From the NCBI GenBank assembly GCA_003644265.1, contig QNBX01000097.1, positions 1-17,270 of the forward strand: 17,270 bases of DNA, written 5' to 3'. Both the position numbers and the translations under genes were made by a program. Numbering within the stretch: position 1 is the stretch's first letter; each line of letters begins with the position of its first letter. Source of the stretch: Planctomycetota bacterium (lineage in GTDB: Bacteria; Planctomycetota; B15-G4). Shown in pieces: positions 1 through 7,478 of this stretch. The notes below the pieces were generated by a model. It was not told where the DNA came from. It saw only the letters and a list, made by a program, of their open reading frames with translations, and ran no database searches.

Positions 1-411
1 CACGAGCACGCCGTCGCTGGGCAGGTCCAGCCGCGAGTAGGCCCAGGCGGCCCGCCCCAGGCGCCCCTGCTCGTCGAGCTCACGTCGCACCCAGGCGCGG
101 GCCTGGCCCCGCTCGCCGACGAGTTCGCCGCCCTCGACGGGCGCGGCGGACTCACGCGACAACAGATGCGCGGCGTACACGGCGTCGGGTCGCAACGGTC
201 GCCGGCCGCGGTCATCCACCGCCTCCAGCACCAGCCAGTCGCTGGGAGTCACGGCCTCCGGCAGGCTGGGCGTGGGCCCCAGGCGCCCCGTGGCCAGCAC
301 CCACGGGCCCGCGTCCGGACGGGGAGCGACACGACAGGCCACCGCGCCCAAGCCTGCCACCAGGAGCAGACACAGGAGCGCGGTGCGCGGGACGCCGGAG
401 GTTGGCAGCAT
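1..411 (-). CDS. Putative lipoprotein of unknown function, 5' part only (gene runs off the left edge)
   Basis: An open frame on the minus strand begins with ATG at 411-409 and stays open for 137 codons to the window edge, so the C-terminus is missing. The first 26 residues (MLPTSGVPRTALLCLLLVAGLGAVAC) are reported here only as a description: a short positively charged start, a hydrophobic core LLCLLLVAGLGAVA, then Cys 26. This fits a lipoprotein signal peptide with a loose lipobox (A-V-A-C). The mature part contains DWLVLEAVDDRGRRPL and VYAAHLLSRES and matches no family I recognise. Codons mostly end in G or C, as in neighbouring genes, which supports real coding. No clear Shine-Dalgarno sequence precedes the ATG. 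It is divergent from the FG-GAP gene, with 146 bases between the starts. The location is inferred to be membrane-anchored outside the cytoplasm; the function is unknown. Confidence 0.6.
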   Translation of the reverse strand, partial: MLPTSGVPRTALLCLLLVAGLGAVACRVAPRPDAGPWVLATGRLGPTPSLPEAVTPSDWLVLEAVDDRGRRPLRPDAVYAAHLLSRESAAPVEGGELVGERGQARAWVRRELDEQGRLGRAAWAYSRLDLPSDGVLV

Positions 412-557
412 GGACGGGCTCGCGAGGGGGAGGTCAGCGCGCCATCATGGGCCAGGGCTCAGGCGCCGGACCAGCCTCCACGAACTCAGCCGTAACCCAG
501 CCGCCGCGCTCGGGTTGCAGTCACCGCGCGCACAGCGCTCCCACGGAACCTCACGCC
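412..557. promoter_or_regulatory. Divergent intergenic region between the lipoprotein and FG-GAP genes
   Basis: These 146 bases separate two divergent starts and should hold a promoter for each. I see no convincing -35/-10 pair, no strong inverted repeat and only a weak GGAA (545-548) nine bases before the FG-GAP ATG. The FG-GAP reading frame is open back to an ATG at 402, but that extension is Ser/Arg/Gly-rich without pattern and would bury the signal peptide, so it is treated as noncoding. Confidence 0.35.
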
Positions 558-2294
558 ATGACGCACGACACCCACCGGCCGACGCACGTGGCGCTCTGCC
601 TGTCCCTCTGGGCGGCGCTGGCCGGCCCGGCCTGGACCCAGCAGGCCCCCGACGAGAGTCCCGCCCCCCCGCAGGCGGCCGCCCCTGCTGCGGCTGATCC
701 CGCGCCTCCCCCCGGCGAGTCCTCCGCCACGCCCGGCGCCATGCCCGCCGCCGCCCCATCCGTCGCCGACACCCCCGCCCCTGGCACCCCGAGCGACCCG
801 ACGCTGATCACCGGCTGCGGCGCGAGCCTGGTGCTGGACAACCCCGACCCGCACCCCGCCTCCCGCTGCCAGAGCCTGGGCGACGTCAAGCCGGAGCCCG
901 CGCCCCAGCTCATCTCCATCTGCCGCACCAACGACCACTTCGGCGCCAGCTTTGCCGCGGGCGGCGACTTCGACGGCGACGGTCGCCCCGACATCGCCAT
1001 CGGGGGCATGCACCGCTCCACCCGGGGGCAGGGGCACAGCCAGGTCTGGGTGCTGCCGGGCGATGGCGGACGGGCGCTGCTGGTCCTGGAGGGCGATGGC
1101 CGCGCCGACTTGTTTGGCTACGCCCTGGCCTTCGTGCCCGATCTGGACGGCGACGGCCGGGACGAGCTGCTGGTGGGCGCCCCCGAGCAGGGGCTCATGG
1201 GCAGGCTCTATCTGCTGCCTGGCCAGGCCGACCAGGCCGGGGGACGACTGCCCGCGCGCCGGGGCGCCGCGCTGGTGCTCGAGGGCATCGAGCCCGGCGG
1301 GCGCCTGGGCGCCGCCCTGTGCGTGGGCGACCTCGACGGCGACGGGCGCCTCGACCTGGCCGTGGGCGCGCCCGGCGGCGAGCGCTCCGATCCCCGCGGC
1401 TACGCCGGCGCGGTGCACGTCTTCCCCGACCTGATGGGCCTGATCGAGGGCCGCAACGAGACGCTGGTGCACAGCGCTCGCCAGGCCGCCTGGACCTGGC
1501 GAGGAGAGTCCTCCGGCGCCCGCTTCGGCGCGGCCCTCGCCGTGGTGCCGCAAGACGCCGGCGTGCCCCTGCTGGCCGTCGGCGCCCCGGCCACTCGGGG
1601 CGGCGGCGCCGACAGCCTGACGTCCGACGCCGTGGGCAGCGTGGAGGCCTTCCGCCTGTCGCTCGACGCAGCGGTCTGGAGCGTCACGTCGCCCCCGGGG
1701 AGCGGCCTGGGCTACGCGCTGGACGCCGGCGGCGATCTCAACGGCGACGGACAGGCCGACCTCCTGGTGGGCGCCCCGCTGTGGAGTTCGGCAGAGCAGC
1801 CGGCGGGCAGCAGGCCCAGCGCGTCCGAAGGCGCGATCATGGTGCTCTCAGGCGCGGACGGCGCGCCCCTGCTCGGCGACCCCAGCGCGGATCCCCTGCT
1901 CGGCAGCGGCCGGCTGGGCGCCGCCGTGCGCTGGCTGCCCGACGTCACGGGCGACCTGCGACCCGACCTGCTGGTGGGCGCTCCGCTGGACAGCACGGAC
2001 ACCCTGGACTGCACGCGACACGGGCAGTTCCACGACCAGGGCGGGTCCATAGCGGGTTCGGCCTGGGTGCTCGACGGCGTCGACGGCTCCCCCGTGCTGC
2101 AGATCGTGGGCGAGATGCAGCGTGACCGGCTGGGCTGGGCCCTCGCCGCCCACGACCTCGACGGGGACGGCCTGCCCGAGCTGCTCACGGGCGGCCTGGG
2201 CTGGTCGCCACCGGCTGGCGACCCCTCCCGCTCCTGGCTGCGCGAGGTCGGCCGGGCCTACGTCGTGAACGGCAGCCGCATCCCACGCGACTGA
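558..2294 (+). CDS. Secreted FG-GAP repeat (integrin alpha-like beta-propeller) protein
   Basis: 578 residues from the ATG at 558. That start is chosen because it places a signal peptide (VALCLSLWAALAGPAWT) at the N-terminus; the weak SD is GGAA at 545-548. Residues about 28-80 are a Pro/Ala-rich linker. Seven FG-GAP repeats follow at roughly 127-149, 186-209, 250-272, 323-345, 384-409, 453-476 and 525-546. Each has the pattern [FL]G.A...D.DGDG..[DE]L..GAP. Seven repeats are what a complete seven-bladed integrin alpha-type propeller needs. Repeats 1, 2, 3, 5 and 7 keep the calcium loop (DFDGDG, DLDGDG, DLNGDG). Repeat 4 has lost it (PQDAGVP) and repeat 6 keeps only DVTGD. Known members are extracellular binding or adhesion proteins; the ligand here is unknown. 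It converges on the EEP gene with 7 bases between the stops. Confidence 0.88.
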   Translation: MTHDTHRPTHVALCLSLWAALAGPAWTQQAPDESPAPPQAAAPAAADPAPPPGESSATPGAMPAAAPSVADTPAPGTPSDPTLITGCGASLVLDNPDPHPASRCQSLGDVKPEPAPQLISICRTNDHFGASFAAGGDFDGDGRPDIAIGGMHRSTRGQGHSQVWVLPGDGGRALLVLEGDGRADLFGYALAFVPDLDGDGRDELLVGAPEQGLMGRLYLLPGQADQAGGRLPARRGAALVLEGIEPGGRLGAALCVGDLDGDGRLDLAVGAPGGERSDPRGYAGAVHVFPDLMGLIEGRNETLVHSARQAAWTWRGESSGARFGAALAVVPQDAGVPLLAVGAPATRGGGADSLTSDAVGSVEAFRLSLDAAVWSVTSPPGSGLGYALDAGGDLNGDGQADLLVGAPLWSSAEQPAGSRPSASEGAIMVLSGADGAPLLGDPSADPLLGSGRLGAAVRWLPDVTGDLRPDLLVGAPLDSTDTLDCTRHGQFHDQGGSIAGSAWVLDGVDGSPVLQIVGEMQRDRLGWALAAHDLDGDGLPELLTGGLGWSPPAGDPSRSWLREVGRAYVVNGSRIPRD

Positions 2295-2301
2295 ACGCCC
2301 G

Positions 2302-3663
2302 CTACGGCGTCGTGCCCTGCAGTCCGTTGCTGGCCGCGAAGCCCTGGGGCCCGACCGGGTCCGTGATCCAGTGCTGGGCAAAGAAGGACAGGCCGCTCGG
2401 AATCCCGGCGGGCCAGGTGTCCAAGATGACCAGCTCGCCGGCCCCGTCCGTGCTCAAGCCGAACACGACGTCATCGGGCGAGGGCACCAGCACACCGCCC
2501 TTGAAGCCGACCTGCAGCAGCGCGAAGCCGATGACCAGGGCCGTGCTGGCGCCCGGGCGAGCGGCGGACAGGCTCAAGGACACCACGCTCCCGCCCGCCA
2601 GGCTGCCGCCACCCTGTAGCGCGGGCTCGCCCGCCGTCCCCGCGAGGGCGCCGCCCAGATCGCTCCAGGGCGAGGCATCGGCGCGGTAGTCCGTCACCAA
2701 CGGCAGGTGGTCGAAGGCCAGCCCGGCCGAGTCGATGGTGACGTCGTTGGCCAGCAGCCCCGACGCCGAGAGCTGCGCCGGCGACATGCTGGTGGTGTTC
2801 AGCGAGTAGTCGTACACGCTCTGCAACACGCTGTCGGTGGTGATCACGAAGTCGAGCCGACCTGGCGGATACGGGCCGGGCGTGAACCAGGTCCAGTCCG
2901 CCGGACCCACGACGTTGTGCAGGGGCTGGATGTCCAGCGCGTCGCTGCCGTCCCAGTCGGGCGGCGAGTCCGGACCGAACGCCGCCTCGTCGATGATGTC
3001 GCCGTCGATGAGCGTCTGCGCCGGCTGGAAGCTGTCCACGATGTTGAGGTCCCCCAGCACCATCATGGGCGTACCCGCGGGCAGATCGATGAAACCACCG
3101 GCCGTGCGCGCGTCGCGCATCCAGGACACGATGGCGTCGGACTGCTTCTGGCGCCGATGGTCGTTGCCGCCGCAGCACTTGTAGTGGTTGTTCATCACGT
3201 ACAGGTCGACGGGCCAGTCGGCGTCCGGCAGATCCACCAGCGCCATGGCCAGCCCCTTGTCGCCGGCAGGGATGGTGCTCGTCGCCTGCATGGAGAGCGG
3301 CCAGCGGCTGATGATCACGCAGTCGCCCTCCTTGTGCCCATACCAGCCGGCGCCTGCGCCCAGCGGCGCGATGTCGTTGAACAGGCTGATCACGACGCTC
3401 ACGTGGGTGCTGTAGCCGATCTCCTGGATGCACCACACGTCGGCGTCGAGCGCCGCCACCACGCGCACGAACTTGGCGGCCTGCAGCGGATCCTCGTTCG
3501 GGAAGATCGTGTCCCACAGCACGTTGTAGGAGACGACGCGCAGGTCATCCGGATCGAGACGATCCACGAAGGTCTGGCCGGCGGACGCGGGCGCGAGGCA
3601 TAGCGCCAACACCAGCGCAGACAGCAGCAGCGCGAGGGGAGCAGCCTGGGGACGGGACGTCAT
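2302..3663 (-). CDS. Secreted endonuclease/exonuclease/phosphatase (EEP) family protein with planctomycete-type C-terminal domain
   Basis: 453 residues with a signal peptide (LALLLSALVLALCLAPASA, cleavage near 29). The EEP (DNase I-like) catalytic set is complete: Asn47 in SYNVLW, Glu81 in WCIQEIG, His160 in MNNHYK, Asp205 and Asn207 in LGDLNIVD, Asp271 in RLDFVI, and Asp318-His319 in FDHLPLV. Enzymes of this family cleave phosphodiester or phosphomonoester bonds with a divalent metal, in nucleic acids, sphingomyelin or inositol phosphates. The substrate cannot be read from sequence; export suggests extracellular nucleic acid or phospholipid. Residues about 335-453 form a second domain ending FAASNGLQGTTP, which I recognise as a recurrent C-terminal module of secreted planctomycete proteins, probably for sorting or surface attachment (inference). 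No SD is visible before the ATG at 3663. It is divergent from the glycosyltransferase gene. Confidence 0.88.
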   Translation of the reverse strand: MTSRPQAAPLALLLSALVLALCLAPASAGQTFVDRLDPDDLRVVSYNVLWDTIFPNEDPLQAAKFVRVVAALDADVWCIQEIGYSTHVSVVISLFNDIAPLGAGAGWYGHKEGDCVIISRWPLSMQATSTIPAGDKGLAMALVDLPDADWPVDLYVMNNHYKCCGGNDHRRQKQSDAIVSWMRDARTAGGFIDLPAGTPMMVLGDLNIVDSFQPAQTLIDGDIIDEAAFGPDSPPDWDGSDALDIQPLHNVVGPADWTWFTPGPYPPGRLDFVITTDSVLQSVYDYSLNTTSMSPAQLSASGLLANDVTIDSAGLAFDHLPLVTDYRADASPWSDLGGALAGTAGEPALQGGGSLAGGSVVSLSLSAARPGASTALVIGFALLQVGFKGGVLVPSPDDVVFGLSTDGAGELVILDTWPAGIPSGLSFFAQHWITDPVGPQGFAASNGLQGTTP

Positions 3664-3785
3664 GATCAGCAGCCAAGCGAGGGGGCGCGGGGCGCCCGCG
3701 GGCGACGGGCGCAGGCTGAGCGTACCAGCAGATCCGCAACGCCGCCCGCGGGCCGGGAGCGACCGAGGACGCAGGAGCGCTTGCT
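3664..3785. promoter_or_regulatory. Divergent promoter region with a repeated GC palindrome
   Basis: These 122 bases lie between the divergent EEP and glycosyltransferase starts and should contain the promoter of the eight-gene operon. The 11-mer CGCCCGCGGGC occurs at 3693-3703 and again at 3743-3753, exactly 50 bases apart. Its inner ten bases, GCCCGCGGGC, are a perfect palindrome, so a paired operator is possible. TTGCTATGCT (3781-3790) resembles an extended -10 element, but it overlaps the chosen ATG, and using it would force translation to begin at the ATG at 3807. No good -35 was found. Confidence 0.3.
3773..3777 (+). promoter_or_regulatory. Ribosome binding site deciding the glycosyltransferase start
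   Basis: AGGAG lies eight bases before the ATG at 3786. The other in-frame ATGs, at 3807 and 3954, have no comparable site, so 3786 is preferred. Confidence 0.55.
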
Positions 3786-4853
3786 ATGCTCACGAAAGCG
3801 GGCGGCATGAGCCCAGGCGACACAGCAGAGCGCGAGGCGAGGGGTCCAGTGCAGCTTCCGACGGTCGAGGACGACCCGGCGCTCGCCCGCTCGGCACCCG
3901 ACGCGCGGGAATCCACGGCCGCGACCGCCAGCGCCACGGCCTCGGGCGCGCTCATGACGGCCATCGTGCCCGCCTACAACGAAGCCGAGACCATCGGCGC
4001 GGTGATCTCCGGTCTGCTCGCGCTCGACCTGCCCCTGCGCGTGCTTGTGGTGGATGACGGATCGCGCGACGGCACGGCCGCGGTGGCGCTGGCGGCGGGC
4101 GCCGAAGTGCTCCACCACATCGCCCGGCGTGGCAACGGCGCCGCGATCAAGTCCGGGCTGGCCAGCCTGGGTCAGGGCCTCGCCGCCGACCGCCAGCTGG
4201 TGGCGCTGCTCGATGGCGACGGCCAGCACGACCCCGCGCAGCTGCCTGCTCTGTGGGCCCTGCTGCACGACGGCGCGGACCTCGCCGTGGCAGCGCGGAC
4301 CTCGTTCGCAGGATCGGGCTGGGCACGCGACGCGGGCAACCGCCTGCTGTGCGCCCTGGCCGCGTTCATGACGCGCCAGCCCGTGCCCGACCTGACCAGC
4401 GGCTTCCGCGTCTTCCGGTTGGGAGACATGCGGCCCTGGATCCCGCTGCTACCCCAGGGCTTCTCCACACCCACCACCTCGACGCTGGCGTTCCTGCACA
4501 GCGGACGGCGGGTGGCGTTCCTGGACGTCCCGGCCCGGCCCCGCGCCGGTGGAGGACGCACGCGCACGCGCCTGCTGCGCGACGGTCCCTGGTTCTGCGC
4601 CATCGCCATCAAGATCACGACGCTGTTCGACCCCGGCCGGGCGCTGACGCCGCTGACGCTGGGCCTGGGATCCGGCCTGGCAGTCGGCCTCGCGCTGGGA
4701 GCCACGCTCGCCGGGGGCGCGCTGCTGCTGGGGCTTGGGCTGGTGCTCGGCCCAACGCTGGCCCTGGCGCGCGGCTGCACGATCCAACGCAGCGGACTGC
4801 GCAGACCGGCGAAAACAGCGCCCCATCCCGCAGCGCTCGGATCAGGCCCCTGA
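3786..4853 (+). CDS. Glycosyltransferase family 2 (DPM1/dolichol-phosphate-mannose-synthase-like)
   Basis: 355 residues. After about 55 disordered residues comes a GT-A fold: IVPAYNEAETI (60-70), VVDDGSRDGT (88-97, nucleotide binding), ALLDGDGQHDP (140-150, metal-binding acidic motif) and SGFRVFR (205-211). This order is typical of the DPM1-like branch of GT2, which moves a sugar from a nucleotide sugar to polyprenyl phosphate or a similar lipid at the cytoplasmic face. A hydrophobic Leu/Gly/Ala stretch (about 288-328) could form one or two membrane helices. A basic tail follows. The gene is first in a run of eight plus-strand genes, 24 bases before the sulfatase-fold gene. The donor and acceptor are unknown; a role in making a lipid-linked sugar for the flippase downstream is inferred. 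Confidence 0.85.
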   Translation: MLTKAGGMSPGDTAEREARGPVQLPTVEDDPALARSAPDARESTAATASATASGALMTAIVPAYNEAETIGAVISGLLALDLPLRVLVVDDGSRDGTAAVALAAGAEVLHHIARRGNGAAIKSGLASLGQGLAADRQLVALLDGDGQHDPAQLPALWALLHDGADLAVAARTSFAGSGWARDAGNRLLCALAAFMTRQPVPDLTSGFRVFRLGDMRPWIPLLPQGFSTPTTSTLAFLHSGRRVAFLDVPARPRAGGGRTRTRLLRDGPWFCAIAIKITTLFDPGRALTPLTLGLGSGLAVGLALGATLAGGALLLGLGLVLGPTLALARGCTIQRSGLRRPAKTAPHPAALGSGP

Positions 4854-4877
4854 GGAGCGCAGCGAGCAGACTGCAAG

Positions 4878-7478
4878 ATGCGTGATCATCTCCGGCCTGC
4901 GGCCGCCGCACACACCCGCTCAGAGAAGCTCACCCGCGTGAATCGACCGTCGCCCCTTCGACTCCGACGCGCCGCCCTGCTGGGCGCGAGCCTGGGTGCG
5001 GTCTCGTTCGCCGCGCTCATGCTGCTGCAGGCGCTCGCGGCCCGGCTGGCCGGCATGGCCTGGACGATCGACTCCCCGCTGCTCAACCTGTGGCTCTATC
5101 CGACGCTTGGAGCCGCGCTCGGCGGCGTGGCCGCGCCGCTGCTGGAGCTGATCAGGCGGCTCGCTGCCAGCCGCGTGCACGGGCCGGCCTGGGTCGCCGG
5201 TTGGCTGGCCCTGGCGGCGTACGCGGGCCGGGCTGGGGCCACGGCCACGCTGCGCGCGCACCAGGGGCTGCCCGGCGGTCGCGGTGCGGCGCTCGCCTGG
5301 CAGGCCGCCATCGCCGTGAGCCTGGGGCTGATGCTGGTGTCGCTGCTGCATCGCCGCCAAGTCCGCCGCCAAGTCCGCCGCCAAGCCCAGCGCCCGGACC
5401 AGCGGCTGGGCCCCGTGCTGGTGGATGCCCTGTGCGTCGCGCTGCCCATGCTGTGCGCGGTCTACCTGACGCACCTGCAGTGGCTCGCCATCAAGGAGCG
5501 AGCCCTGCTCAGCGGGCTGCTGGGCTGGCCGACGCTGGCGCTGAATGCCGGGGCGGGCGCCCTGGGCCTGGCCCTGGGCTGGGCGCTGATGGGACCCGCA
5601 GCAGCTGACGCTGCGCGCGCCACAGCGCGCCGATCCGTGGCCGCCGCGGCGTTGCTGATCGGCCTCGGCCTGGGCTTGGCGCAGCAGCGCGCACCCGGTG
5701 GTCCAGCTCGCGCTCCGGCCGCAAACACGCACGAAGCCAACGCCCCCGCTGCCAACGCTCCCGACGCGGCCGCGCCTGTCGATGCCGCGGGCGCAGGTGA
5801 CGCCGGCGTCACGCCCGACCGGCCGGGGAGCAGCCCAAACGTCCTGTTGCTCGTGCTCGACACCCTGCGGCGCGATGCGGTCTCGGCCTACGGCATGGTC
5901 GCCGACACGACGCCGCGCTTCGACGCCCTGGCCTCGCAGGGCGTGCGTTGGGACGACTGCGTCGCCAATGGCTGTTGGACGATCCCCAGCCACGCGTCCC
6001 TGTTCACAGGGGCCGAGGTGTCGCGCCACGGCGCGGGCCACTTCCGTAAGCGGCTGCGGCGCACGCCCGCTGGCCCCGGCACACAGCCCCTGCCCACGGC
6101 GGCCGAGTTGCTCGCGCGCCGCGGCTGGGACACGGCCGCCTTCGTCTGCAACATGAACGTGAGCCGCGCCAACGGCTTCGACCGGGGCTTCGACGAGTAC
6201 CAGGAACTCTGGCGCGCCGGCCAGGGTGACTATGACGTGCTGGCGCCGGCGTTGCGGGCCTGGGCCGGCCTGGGCGTGTTTGACAAGGGCGGCGAGCTGT
6301 GCACGCGCGGGGTGAACGCGTGGCTGGGCGACCACGCCGACAGCGCGCGACCGTGGTTTCTATTCGTGAACCTGATGGAGTCCCACTCGCCCTATCACCA
6401 GGCGCCGGAGCGCTTTGCCCGGGCCTTCCTCGAGCCGCATGAGCCCACGCCCGACGTGCAGGCGCTGATCGATGACACCATGGCGCACGTCTACAACGCC
6501 GGCGTGAGCGATGCCGACGCCGAGCAGCTCTGGCGCGTCTACCTCGGCGGCGTGCGCTACCAGGACTGGCTGCTGGGGCGCATCATCGCGCGCCTCGACG
6601 AGCTGGGCCTGGACCGGAACACGCTCGTCATCGTGACCTCGGATCACGGCGAGAACTTCGGTTGGCAGCAGCTCCTGGGCCATGGACAGGACCTCAACGA
6701 TGACCTGCTGCGCGTGCCCCTGGCCATGCGCGGGCCGGGCCTGGGGAGCGGCCGCGTCGCCCCCTCGCCGGCCAGCCTGGTGGACATCCTGCCCACGCTG
6801 CTGGCCCTCACCGGCAGCCCGCCCCTGCCGAGCAGCGCGGGTCGCGACGGCGTCACGCTCGCCGGCGGCGGCTGGCCCCTGGATGAGCAGCGCGAGCGTG
6901 CGCGCGTGGTGGAGAAGCACCCGACGTTTCTGGAGAGCCTGCAGGAGTACGAGCAGCTGACGTCCGCGCTCAGCGCGCCGGGCGGCGATCGGCGCTGGGC
7001 CTGGGGGCGCGCCGGCATCTATCTGGGAACGCGCAAGCTCGTGCGGCTCGAGCCCGCGCACGACGGATCGGCGCTCAGCGGGCCGGCGCTCGACGAGCTG
7101 ACCGCGCGCGTCACGCAGATCGCGGATCGGTCCGGCACGCCGCCACTGGACGACGGCCGCCGCGCGCTGCACGACCCGGCCGCCCGCGCGGAGCTGGGCG
7201 CGCTGCTGGACGCGCTGCGCGAACGCTGGCCCACGGCGCTCGAGCCGGACCCAGCCGACTTGGCGCCCCTCGACGACGAGGATCTCGCGGCGCTGCGGGC
7301 GCTGGGCTACGTGGGGGCGTCGCGCGACGCGCAGCAGCGGCGGGCGGGCCGCCCCGAGTCCCGCCCCGAGTCCGAGTCCGAGTCCGAGTCCGAGTCCGAG
7401 TCCGAGTCCGAGTCCGAGTCCGACGACGACGACGACGACGACGAGCCCGTCAGCGATGGCGACGGCGCGCGCCGATGA
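4878..7478 (+). CDS. Membrane-anchored sulfatase-fold (alkaline phosphatase superfamily) enzyme with Thr at the nucleophile position
   Basis: 866 residues from ATG 4878. GTG at 4938 (residue 21) is a better-supported start: AGAGAAG at 4922-4928 precedes it by nine bases, and the extra 20 codons have weaker GC3. Residues about 30-266 contain six or seven hydrophobic segments, followed by an Ala/Pro linker (268-312). The sulfatase domain (about 318-680) has NVLLLVLDTLRRD (320-332, metal ligands), WTIPSHASLFTG, and TSDHGENFG with Asp589-His590. At the nucleophile position of C/S-x-P-S-R sulfatases it has Thr368, followed by I-P-S-H. It therefore lacks the formylglycine signature and is probably not a classical sulfatase. 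EptA, MCR and LtaS share this layout (membrane domain, outward-facing catalytic domain, Thr nucleophile) and transfer phospholipid head groups; such a role here is inference. The C-terminus is (ES)9-D7. The stop overlaps the next start as ATGA. Confidence 0.85.
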   Translation: MRDHLRPAAAAHTRSEKLTRVNRPSPLRLRRAALLGASLGAVSFAALMLLQALAARLAGMAWTIDSPLLNLWLYPTLGAALGGVAAPLLELIRRLAASRVHGPAWVAGWLALAAYAGRAGATATLRAHQGLPGGRGAALAWQAAIAVSLGLMLVSLLHRRQVRRQVRRQAQRPDQRLGPVLVDALCVALPMLCAVYLTHLQWLAIKERALLSGLLGWPTLALNAGAGALGLALGWALMGPAAADAARATARRSVAAAALLIGLGLGLAQQRAPGGPARAPAANTHEANAPAANAPDAAAPVDAAGAGDAGVTPDRPGSSPNVLLLVLDTLRRDAVSAYGMVADTTPRFDALASQGVRWDDCVANGCWTIPSHASLFTGAEVSRHGAGHFRKRLRRTPAGPGTQPLPTAAELLARRGWDTAAFVCNMNVSRANGFDRGFDEYQELWRAGQGDYDVLAPALRAWAGLGVFDKGGELCTRGVNAWLGDHADSARPWFLFVNLMESHSPYHQAPERFARAFLEPHEPTPDVQALIDDTMAHVYNAGVSDADAEQLWRVYLGGVRYQDWLLGRIIARLDELGLDRNTLVIVTSDHGENFGWQQLLGHGQDLNDDLLRVPLAMRGPGLGSGRVAPSPASLVDILPTLLALTGSPPLPSSAGRDGVTLAGGGWPLDEQRERARVVEKHPTFLESLQEYEQLTSALSAPGGDRRWAWGRAGIYLGTRKLVRLEPAHDGSALSGPALDELTARVTQIADRSGTPPLDDGRRALHDPAARAELGALLDALRERWPTALEPDPADLAPLDDEDLAALRALGYVGASRDAQQRRAGRPESRPESESESESESESESESESDDDDDDDEPVSDGDGARR
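5352..5385 (+). repeat. 12-base tandem repeat, just under three copies, in a loop of the membrane domain
   Basis: The unit CGCCGCCAAGTC is present at 5352-5363 and 5364-5375, with ten bases of a third copy at 5376-5385. It encodes RRQVRRQVRRQA, a strongly basic loop between two hydrophobic segments of the sulfatase-fold enzyme. Under the positive-inside rule this loop should face the cytoplasm. Confidence 0.8.
7368..7421 (+). repeat. Hexanucleotide tandem repeat GAGTCC x9 encoding (Glu-Ser)9
   Basis: Nine perfect GAGTCC copies are followed by seven GAC codons (7422-7442), giving an (ES)9-D7 acidic tail near the end of the sulfatase-fold protein. A degenerate unit (GAGTCC CGCCCC) just before it suggests expansion from R-P-E-S. 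The six-base unit preserves frame, so copy number can vary without breaking the gene. Confidence 0.92.

Noticed and set aside
402..557. N-terminal extension of the FG-GAP protein
   Set aside because: It would place about 52 low-information residues in front of a clear signal peptide.
4878..7478. Annotation as a classical formylglycine sulfatase
   Set aside because: The nucleophile position is Thr and the following Arg is His, so the C/S-x-P-S-R signature is absent.
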